A stretch of DNA of 26,416 nt from a virus: the IMG/VR virus record IMGVR_UViG_3300010297_000069, positions 1 to 26,416 of that record; one strand, given 5' to 3'. Shown here one piece after another: positions 5,230 through 17,200 of the stretch. The first letter of the stretch is position 1. Every line of letters begins with the position of its first letter. Under the pieces are notes generated by a model that did no database searches, was not told where the DNA came from, and saw only the letters and a program-made list of their open reading frames with translations. Position numbers and translations under genes: made by a program.

Positions 5230-8200
5230 ATGATTACAACCGGGTTTGAGTCAAGGGTAAAGATCCAACAGATCGTTGATAACCAATTACCTGAATTTAT
5301 TTTATCAGAAAGCCCTAAGGCTGTCGATTTTCTAAAACAATATTACATTTCTCAGGAATTTCAGGGTGCCCCTGTTGATATTGCTGAGAATCTAGATCAA
5401 TATTTAAATCTTAATAATCTAACACCTGAAGTAATATCTGGATTTACATCTACTACTAGTGCAGTATCATCTACAGATACCACGGTAAATGTAGAATCAA
5501 CAAAAGGATTCCCACAAGAATACGGTCTTTTTAAGATTGATGATGAAATTTTTACATACACTGGCATAACAACAAATAGTTTTACTGGATGTGTACGTGG
5601 ATTTAGTGGAATCACAACATATAGAAGTAATATTAATGCTGAAGAATTAATATTCTCCACATCTTCGGCAGCAACTCACAGTGGTGTTTCCAGGGTCACA
5701 AATCTCAGTGTTCAATTTTTAAAAGAATTTTATCGTAAGATAAAAGTTTTACTTGCACCTGGTTTTGAAGATGTTGATTTTGTAAGTGAACTTGATGTAA
5801 ATAAGTTTATAAAGCAGGTAAAAAACTTTTATCAAAGTAAAGGTACTGATGAGTCTTTTAGAATTTTATTTAATGTCTTATACGGATCAACTCCAAAAAT
5901 TTTAAATCTAGAAGAGTTCTTATTAAAACCATCATCTGCAGAATATAGAAGAAGACAGACATTAATAACTGAAGTATTAGAGGGTGATCCTAATAATATG
6001 GCAGGTCAGATGCTTAAGAGCTCTGATGAAACTGCTGCTGGTCCGATCTCAGAAGTTGAGATCATTACAAGAAATCGAAAAACTTTTTATAAAATTCAGT
6101 TATTTAGTGGTTATAATGAGCAGAGTTTAATTGAAGGTGAATTTAAAATCACACCTAGCACAAATGCTACAGATGAAGTTTCTATTGGATCATCAATTAT
6201 TACAGTAGATTCCACTATTGGATTTAGTACTGCTGGGCAATTATATATTGGTAAAAACGTTGTTTCTTATTCTGATAAGAATATCAATCAATTCTTTGGT
6301 GTAAGCACCCCAGCTGGTATTGGAGTAAGTGTTGGTATTAGCACTGCAGATAAAATTTATGCAGAAAGCACCGTTTTTGGATACGAAAATGGAGATCTCA
6401 ATAAAAAAGTAAATCTAAGAGTTACTGGTATTCTTTCCGATTTAGAAAAAACAGATGATTATACTCTTCTTTTAGAAGGTGATAAAATTCCAGTCAGAAA
6501 TCTTGGGGAAGAAATTAAAAATGAAAATCTAGACAAAAAACAATTTACATTCAACACTTGGATTTACAATGTAAGGACACGATATGAAATTGATAGTTTT
6601 ACTAATAATGAATTGACTTTATTTGAGAATCCAGATAAGTCAAGTTTGCGTGTTGATGATAGAGTTGATATTTTAAATAGAGGTAGTGAACAAGCAGTTC
6701 TACTTAATGTAAGAGTAAATGCAATTGCGGGAAAATTAGTAACACTTGACACTAACATTCCAGCAAACATCGCTTCTGATACTAGACTTAGCATCAGAAG
6801 AAGATATGAGTATGCATCTTCATCACCATTATCTCTGAGTGGTGATAAAATTCTCGCTAATGTGCAAAATACATATAATGATAATGATGAATTTTTATAT
6901 GTCGCATCAAATTCTCTCCCATCATATCAGTTAACAAAAAATATATCTACGATTGATATTAATATCACATCATCTTCCAATTTAAATTCTATTTTTGGTG
7001 GACTTAGTTCAGTAACTGCAAAATATACCACATTATCTTTTGCAAACAATGTTCCATTTATAACTGGTGATGCAGTAATTTATCATACAACTGGAACTGC
7101 AATTAGTGGTCTTGAATCTGGTAGAAAATATTATGTCCAATTAGTTGGAACATCAAAAAACACAATTAGATTATTTAATGCAAGATCATTTATTAATACA
7201 GATAAGTATGTTGAGTTTTCTCAGTATTCAACACCATCAACACATTCATTTACTTTAGAACAGCATTATCAAAAATCTCTTTCGTTTAAAAAATCACTTT
7301 CTAAATTTCCACTGAATCCAAATATTCAGTCGGGAACCTCTAAAAAAACAATAGCAGGACAAGTTGGAACACTTATTAATGGTGTTGAGATTTTAAGTTA
7401 TAAATCAAATGATTATATTTACTATGGACCACTAGAAGGAATAAAAGTATTCAATAGTGGAACTGGATATGATGTAATTAATCCACCAACAGTTAAGGTT
7501 AATCCACCAACAGTCGGAATAGGAACTACTGCATTAGTTCAGGCAGTGGTTAGAGGATCTTTCTCCGAAGTTAAGGTTGATCCCCAAAACTTTAATATTA
7601 CTAGAGTTCTTTCTGTAACCGCTAAAGGTGGTAATGGATCCGGTGCAGAATTAGAAGCAGTTGTAACCAAGCAGTTTAGAGAATTAGATTTTAATGCATC
7701 TCAGGTTGGAGTTGCTGCAACTGGTGGTGTTGACATTGCCGATGATACAATTACTTTTACCCTGGAACATAATTTAACAAGTGGACAGGCAATTGTTTAT
7801 AATCCAAGTGGGAATTCGCCACTTGGTATTGGATCATTTAATGGATCTAACGCCGATAGTGGAAGAACATTAATTAATGGTTCTGTTTATTATCCTCAAG
7901 TAGTAAATACAAAAACTATCTACTTGTATGAATCTTTAACTGATTACAATGCCGGTATTAATACAGTAGGATTTACTACAATTGGAACTGGTGGTCTTCA
8001 TAAGTTTAGACTATTTGAAGAAAAAAATGTCATATCAGAAATTAAAGTTGTTAAACCAGGTTCTGGATATGAAAATAGAAAACTAAAAGTTAAACCAATT
8101 GGAATTTCTACAATCCATAGTACAGTTACATTTAATAAGCATGGTTTTAATGATGGAGATTTAGTCAAGTACAGTTTTGATGGTACTGCAATTAGTGGGT

Positions 8201-11200
8201 TATCTACATCAAATCAATACCATATTCTTAAAATTGATGATAATAAGTTCCGTTTAGCAAATGCTGGGCCTGTAAATGTTTCTGCTGCAAGAACAGAATT
8301 TGATAGAAGGAATTATGTAAAACTAGAATCTACAGGTAGTGGATTCCAGAATTTTGCTTTCCCGGAAGTTAGCATAGAAATTAATGCAGAATATGTTGGT
8401 TCTGGTAATACAATTATTGCAACTCCTATAGTTACTGGAGAAATTGTTGATTTATACCTTTATGAAGAAGGTACGAACTATGGATCGGATGTCTTTAATT
8501 TCCACAAAAGACCAATTGTTAAAATTGATGCTGGTGGTGGTTCACAATTTAAAGCAATTCATAGAGATGGTAGAATTATTGCAGTCGATATTCAAAATGG
8601 TGGTAAGGGATACACTGCTGCTCCAGAATTATCAGTACGTGGTACTGGAAATGGTGCTAAATTAAGAGCTGTTGTTACCGATGGAAAGGTAACAGACGTT
8701 GTCATCTTAAATGAAGGGAGTGGATATGAAGAAAAATCTACTGTTATAGTACCAACTTCTTTGGGAAGAAATTGCGTTATTGAGGCAGATGTAAGAAGAT
8801 TAACTGTTAATAATTTTAGTAGATTTGGTGATCAATGTTTTAGCGAATATCAAGATAATCTTTCATATGGTGTAGTTGGATATTCTACTGTTAGAGAAGG
8901 ATCTGCATTTGATGATCCAATCGAGAGCACTGGTCACTCTCGTGTTATTGGATGGGCAAAAGACGGTAATCCAATTTATGGTCCTTATGGATATGAAGAT
9001 CCTCGTGACAATAATTCCCAAATAAGAATTCTTAAATCTGGATATTCCGCTTCTTTGGCAAATATTGCGAATAGACCTTCAGATACACTATTCCCATTAG
9101 GATTCTTTGTAGAAGATCATAAATTTAATGATTCTGGAGATCTTGATACTCACAATGGTAGATTTGCAAAAACACCAGAATTCCCAAATGGGGTTTATGC
9201 ATACCATGTCGGAATCAGTAGTCAGGTTGGATCTAGTGGTAAATTAGATCCACTGTTCCCATATTTCATAGGAGATACTTTTAGGTCGGAACCAGTAAGT
9301 GAAATCTTAGATCAATCTTTTGATTTTAATAATTCTTCTTTGGTGAGAAATACGTTCCCACATAGAGTAAGTAGACCTTATTCTGGAAGTGATTTCTTAC
9401 TGGAATCAAATGAATTTTTAAATCAAACATCAATTGTTGAAAGCGCATCAACAGGCACTGTTGATTCTTTGGCAATTGTTAATTCTGGATCAGATTACAT
9501 GATTGGTAATTCTGTGACATTTGACAATTCAGGGACAGCTGGCGGTGGTGCATCTGCAGAAGTTGTTGAGGTTGAGGGTAAACAAATTTCAGAGATTGAA
9601 ACTTCGTTTATCAAATATCCAAATTCTACAATTATCAGAGAAAGTAGTGATGTAATTAGAGTATACACCAAACAAAAGCATGATTTTATTGATGGTGATA
9701 GAATCCAGATTGGTGCAGCATCAACTTTCGTTTCTGGATTAGTTGATAATCATATAATCGGAGTCGGATCTGCAACAGGAAGAATATCAATAGCAGTTAA
9801 TGCAAATACAGGGGTTTCTACCGATATCTACCCAACTTCAGTAAGTCCTCGTGTATCTGCAGGATCAATTATTGGAATTGGAACAGAAACTCTTACAGTT
9901 TTAAACGTATTTGATAATGTACTGAGGGTAAAGAGAGGATTAGAGGGAACCACCCATGCAATCGGATCAACAATTACTTACTATGAAGATTCATTCACCA
10001 TCCCATTAGAAACTGAAGGTTTTGATTCATTTAAAAACTTTAAAACTTATTTCAATCCCGTAGAATCGGTTGGAATTGGAACTACCAGTGGATTTGAATA
10101 TCAACAAGATTTTAATATTGGAGTATCACCAAAATCTATTTCACTTCCACACCAAGCAATTTATTTACCAAATCATAAATTTAGAACAGGTCAAAAACTT
10201 ACACTTAACAAACCATCTTCTGGTAATTCACTAACAGTTGGTGTAACTTCTACTAGCACTACATTTAATCTACCAGCAAGTGGTTTAACTGAAGATGTGT
10301 ATGTTGTTAATAAAGGAAAAGATTTCATTGGTATTGTAACTCAAGTTGGTCTTACTACCAATAGTACTGGATTATTCTTCCCAACTGCCACTGCATCAGA
10401 TAGTTATGAATATTTCTTCGAAACACAAGAATCTGAGTTAACAGCAACAGCAAAACAAATTACTACTAAAGTATCAATATCAACAGTCCATGGACTTGAA
10501 TTTGGCGATCGTATTTCTTTGGAAGTAGTACCAAACCTAACTCTTGGTCAATATGGTGAGTTTGATTCTTACTCTGGAAGAAGACAATTATCCGAAATTA
10601 GTATTAAGTATAATTCAGATTTTGATAAGATACTCGTTAATCCTATTGGATTTAGTTCCTCATCGGTTAAGTCATTTAATAATACTTTAGGATTGGGTAG
10701 TCATGGATTATTTACTGGTGATAAAGTATTTTATAATGCAGAGAATGGTTCTATTGCTTCCGGTTTATCTACTGGTTTATATTATGTTTTAAGGAAAGAT
10801 GATGATAATATTCAGTTAGGTGAAACTAAAAATGATGTATTTGCAAAACCACCAAGAGTTGTAAGTATTGCATCTACAGGTGGAGCAGATCAAGAACTTA
10901 GTATGATCAATCCAAGAATTGATGTTACTAATAATAATACTGTTTATATTAATGTATCTGATGCATCACTCACTGATTATAATTTAAAACTATATTATGA
11001 TAATCAACTGAGTAATGAGTTTGTTTCTACTGGATCCACATCAGAATTTTCATTAGAAACATTAAAAACAACTGCAGGCATTACTACAGCACATAAAATC
11101 TTATTTGGAAATAATCTACCAACAAAACTATTCTATACCTTAGAAAAAGATGGTGTAGACATTGCTCCAGATACTGATGTAAAAGATTACTCACAAATTC

Positions 11201-14200
11201 TTTATAGAGATAGTCTTTATAATAGAGATTATAAAGTATTTGGTATTGGATCAACTACCTTCTCAATTTCATTACCAGTTGTTCCAGAAAAATTAAAGTA
11301 TACTAAAGAGCAGTGTAAGACTTTAAAATACAAAACTAATTCTAAGAATGCTTCTGGTCCTATTAGTAAGTTGAGTATTCTTTATGGTGGATCAGAATAT
11401 AAGAAACTACCTAGAGTAACTGGTATTACAACTGGAACTGCTCTTAGTGTTGGTTCAAATGCTATCATCCGTCCAGATACAACTACAATTGGTAAACTGA
11501 ATAAATTTAGAATTCTCAATGAAGGATTTGAGTACTCTATCGATAGAACTCTTCGTCCACAAGCAGAAGTTCCTAGATTAATTAGATTGGCAGGATCTTA
11601 TAAAATAACTAATGTTGAAGTTATTAGTGGTGGTAAGAACTACATTTCTGCACCAGATATAACCATCGTTAACATGTATACCAAAAAAGCAGAATCTGCT
11701 GGGGCATTACAGTTAACATCATCATTTGATGGAAATACAATTGTTAGTATCGATATTTTAGATGAACCAAAAGGTTTGGACAATGTTGAGCATCGTATCT
11801 TTACTGAAAGAAACAGTAATGGCGTTTCTGTAGAGAAAATTGTTAGTTATAATAAAACTACTGGAATAGTTGAGTTAGAATTATCAACACCTCCAATTGG
11901 TGGATTCACTACTCCACCATTTAAAGCAGGTGATAAAATATTCGTTGAGGGTCTTGTAAAGAAAGTTATAACATCTAATTTAGGTGTTGTATCATCTCCA
12001 GGAAATGGATTTAATTCCAGGGACAATAATTATGAGTTCTTCGAGGTCACAGAATTTATCAATTCAAACCCAGCAGTTTTAAAATATAATATTGGTGAAT
12101 TTACTAATGATGCTGGAGATATTGCTGGAACTGGATCTACGTTTGGAATTCAAACTCAGTTTACGCAAATTATAAACAAGGCAAATTATCCAGTGTTTGC
12201 AGTAACGCTGGAACCAAGTTTATTCTTTATATCAGAACCATTACAAGTTAATGGTATTGATAGTAATTTAGTTGTACAGTCAACCTATAAAGATTTTATT
12301 AAAGTATTAGGTGATTATCCAGTAAAAGAAGGTGACATAATCCTTGGAAAAACATCTGGCATTTCTGCTACTGTAAATGTTTTAGATACAAATAAAGGAA
12401 GATATAAAATATCTGGAATTAATAAAATTCGGTATGGTTGGGGTGATAATGTAGGAATGCTTAATAATGACCTGCAGGTCATGCCCAATAATGATTATTA
12501 TCAAAATCTTTCTTACACTATTAAGAGTCCACAAACTTGGAATCAAATTAGAGATTTTGTCAATAAAATGGTTCACCCAACTGGGATGAAGAATTTTGCA
12601 GATACTGAGATTTTATCAAAATCAAATGCTGGATTTGGCACTATTACTGATTCCTTTGTTTCTCCAGTACTGGACTTTATTTCTGAAAGAAGAGTAGATA
12701 CAATTAATAATTTTGATTTAGTTCTTGATTATGATCCAACAGTAGATTCTTCCAGATATATTTTATTCCAGAATAAGAGACTGACAGATTATGTTGAGTG
12801 TAGAACAAATAGGGTTCTACAAATTGATGATATCAGTGGTCAATTCTCAAGTTCCGAATTTAATAAGGAAACTTTTGTTGCTGCAGTAGAATATCCAATT
12901 ACAAATTTCTATGGTAAATTCTTAGTTCAAATTATTGATGAGGACAAAACCAGTAGTCAATTATCTGAAGTTGTTGTAATGAATGATTACACCAACACAT
13001 ATACCTTGGATAGAGCAACTCTATTCACTGATGTAAAGTTAGGTGATCTTGTTGGTTCATTTGCGGATAGTGGTGATCCTGCACTCAGATTTGATCCTGT
13101 TGATGCAAATAATTTTAATTACAATTTAAAGGTCTATACTGAGAATTTTGATGTTGGAAATGTAAATGTTGGTACAGGTTTTACTGATTTTGGATTTGGG
13201 CGTATTAATTCTAAAGTAGAAACAGTTGGTCCAGCATCAGGAAATGGAATTTTAGGACCAAGCACAACAGTATTTGAGGCACTTGCTAATGAATTTGATA
13301 CATTCTATTCATATGCACATGTTGTAGATTTAGGTACAAATAAACAGAATTACTTTGAAATTGCAGCACATAAAGATGCATCTGATAATACCTATACATC
13401 AGAATTATTCTATGATACATCAAACACTAGTGTTTCTACTGTTGGAATTGGTACATTTACAACAGTTGTTGAAAACGGTATTATTAAGTTAAATTATACT
13501 AATGAAAATAGCACGAATAATGTTGCTGTTAGAGTAAAAACAGTTGGTATTGGATCGACTGCTGCTGGTGTAGGAACTTATAGGTATCTTGTTGATGGTC
13601 AACTTCCTGGGACTGAAAGTACAGCAAAGTTTGGAACTTCATATGCGAATGTGACTGGTATCTCAACAGTTTACACGTATAGTATTGAGAATGAATCATC
13701 ACAAAAAGCTCTTGTTAAGGTATCTGTAGGAAATACAGTTTCATTACACAATCTTTATATGATTTCGGATCAATTGAGAGTTGATCTTGAGGAATCACCA
13801 TTCTTATCAGTTGGTACTAATATTGGCATAGGAACATTCTCTAGTGAAGTTGATGGCACAAATGTCAATCTAATATTCCATCCAGATAGTGCATTTGCAT
13901 CAGATACTGTCACAGTACAGTTGTTTAATACAACAATATATACAGATCAAGATGAGTTTAACTTCCCAAGCGATTTGGAATATGGTAATGCAAATGAGTC
14001 TTTATCCAATGCTTTCTATGGTTCTATTAATAATTTTGGTAAAGATAGAACCGCATTTGATTTAAACTATAAGGGAATACCAATTTACCAAAAAACCTTT
14101 AACCCATCTCAGACTACAAATTGGGATAAAGCAACTGGTATATTCAGTATTGATGATCACTTCTTCGAAACAGGAGAGGAGTTGATATATGAACCATTCT

Positions 14201-17200
14201 CAACACTTTCTGGAATTGCAGCAACCGCAGTTGGTATTGGTACAACAACAGTAAGTGGAACAATATTCACTGGTGATGTAATTACTGGATTTTCAACAAT
14301 TACTGGAGTTGCAGCGGCAAGTACTGAAAAGATCTTAGTTTCTTCTATTATTCTCGGACCATCAATTGCTGCTAATACTACAGTAACTGGCATTGGAACA
14401 ACTAATACATTCTTTGTAGGTAACGTAGTTGCTGTTGGTTCATCCGTTATTACTGGTATTGCAAATACTGGACTAATCAAAGTTGGATCTGGTATTTTCT
14501 CTGGAAATAATGTTGGAGTTGGAACTGTCGTATCTGTTGGTCTCAATTCTATCACTTCTACAGAAGTAATTACTGGAGGAGATAATAGAATCTACTTCAG
14601 TAGTGATATTAACTATGGTGTTACATTATCAAACCCAGGAACTGCAACTACATTCAGGCAAGTATACACAACTGGTATAACAACAGATATTATGCCAGAA
14701 ACCGTTTATGCTATTCGTGTATCAAAAGATCAATTTAAACTAACTGGAACAGCTGGTGGTAGTGGCATTGGATTTACGTTCACCAGTGAAGGATCTGGTA
14801 ATCGTCACAAATTGACGATGAAGAAAAAGTTAGAAAAAGCATTGATTACAATTGATGGAGTTTCTCAATATCCAATTGCATACACACCACTTTCGTTTGA
14901 ATTATCTGAAAATACTCCAAGTGGAACTGGAACTATTGGTGCAGGTGTAACCTTCTTAAGACTATCCGGTATTTCTTCGGTAAGACCAAGAGATATCTTA
15001 AAGATTGACGATGAGTTCTTGAATATTACAAACGTTGGACTAGCAACAACTGCAACTGGACCTATCACGGGTGTTGGTACTATTCCTGTTGTAAATGTAA
15101 CAAGAGGATTTGTTGGAACATCTTCTACTACTCACGTAGACGGCAGTACGGTTAGAATTTACAAAGGTTCCTTTAATATTGTTGAGAACAAAATTCACTT
15201 TACTGAAGCACCAGACGGTAAAGGAAATAATAACAGATTAAATGCAAGTCAACTTGCTCTTCCAAAATCATCATTTAATGGTAGAGTTTATTTACGCCAA
15301 GATTATACTGGAAATAAAATCTATGATGATATTTCTTTAGGATTTAATGGAATTGGAAGAACGTTTACCGTTTACAGAGAGGGTGAAAATGCAACTGGTC
15401 TAGAGGCAGGTAGCAGCATTGTATTCATTAATGATGTTTTCCAAACACCAAATACACCAAATAATGCTGGAAATAACTATGATTTTAATGAAGGTGTCGG
15501 AGTTTCCAGTATAACTTTTACTGGTGTTAAACGCCCAGGAACTGATGAAATTTTAACTGTTGATTCTGATGTTAACCAGAATCAAATTCCAAGAGGGGGA
15601 GTTATTATTTCTGTTGCATCTACAGGAGGAATTGGTTATGCACCATTAGTTGGAGCACAAGTTGATGCCGAAATTGGTGCTGGAAAATCAATTTCGAACA
15701 TTGTTGGAATTCCGACTTATGGAAGAAAAGTTTATTCAATAAGCACCGCATCATATGATAATACAACTGGTGTTCTTGAGATTACAACTAATGGCAATCA
15801 TGGATTTATTGGACTTGGACAACGAGTTTATCTAGAAAATCTGGAATTTGCTTGTGATGTTGCACATGCTGGCGTAACTACGACGATATTCCCAGATAAT
15901 ACACAGGGATTTGACTATCCAATAACAGGTATCACCTCAGGTACAACATTTACAACCAAAGTTGGTGTTTCCACAATTGCACATAGTTATGTTGGATTTG
16001 GTTCTGTTCGCGAATACTTTAATAATAACAGGCATAACTTTGGATCTGGATACAGAGGGCAAGTTGGAGTTGCTATTACTGATGAAATTTATGAACACAG
16101 ATTTGTAAGAGCAACAACTGGTGCTGTTACGGGCACTGGGGGACCATTCACTCCAACAAACGCAGTTTATGATTCTCTTACAGGAACTTTGACACTGACT
16201 ATTCCATCTCACGGAAGAAGTAGTGGAAATGTACAACTCGTTCAGGATTCACTCGTATTTACTTGCTCAAGAGACAATCATGCGACTGAGCACACGTATC
16301 CAAGAGCAACAGATCCTGCTGGTGGTGCAGTAAATCTAGCAATTACAGTAATTGACTCAGATACACTTTCTGTTAATGTTGGTGTTGGTGGTGGTGCTGG
16401 TACAGGTGCAGTAATTACTGCAGAAGTTGTCCCAAATACTTATAGATTTGAATCAGCGGTGGCAAATGCGGTTAATGTTCAGAGTGGTGCAGAAAGTGGA
16501 AATGAAAAAACACCAACCGATGCAACTTATGACCCAGAAACAGGTCTTCTTACCTTAACAGTATCTGGTCATGGATTATCGACAAACGATACAATTACGT
16601 TAGATGCAAATTCCCTAATTTTTAGATGTGCTGGGGATAATTTCCAAACAGATAATCCATATCCACGCCCAGGCAAAGATCCTGTTGCTGGCGTAACAAC
16701 CGCAGTTACGGTTACTGATGTAAACACATTCACACTTAATGTTGGATATTCTCCAGCACACACTGGTGGATCTTTGTTCTTCACAATTGCGGATGGTGGT
16801 AGTAATTATGTAAATCCTGTTATTAGTGTTGATGATCCAGCATATGAGAATCTCAACTTTACCGGAATCTCAAGATTGGGAATTGGTAACACCTCTCAGA
16901 CTGGAGTTGGATTATCAATGACTTTTGATATTGCACCAAGAAGTAATTCTGTTGGCATTGGAACAAGTTTGTTTGAGGTTAAGGAATATATTATCACGAA
17001 ACCAGGTTATTCTTACAGATTAAATGATGTGTTTGAACCTGTTGGATTGGTTACAGATTATAGACTTATCAACGTTGTTGATCCAATCACATTTACTGTC
17101 ACAGAAGTATTCTCAGATTCATTCTCATCTATCCAATTAGGTGAATTTGATTATATTGATAGTATCAGCATCTTACAAGATGGTGTTAGAAAGAGATTCC

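Noticed and set aside
14157-14555. 132-codon open frame on the minus strand within the giant gene
   Set aside because: It lies opposite a repetitive Gly/Thr/Val tract whose codons rarely give stops in reverse, and its product is a Pro/Thr/Val string without start signal or domain. It is a composition artefact.
15937-16236. 99-codon minus-strand frame rich in Ser and Cys
   Set aside because: Antisense to the repeat region of gp7, with no ribosome site or promoter, and the sense strand frame is clearly the real one.
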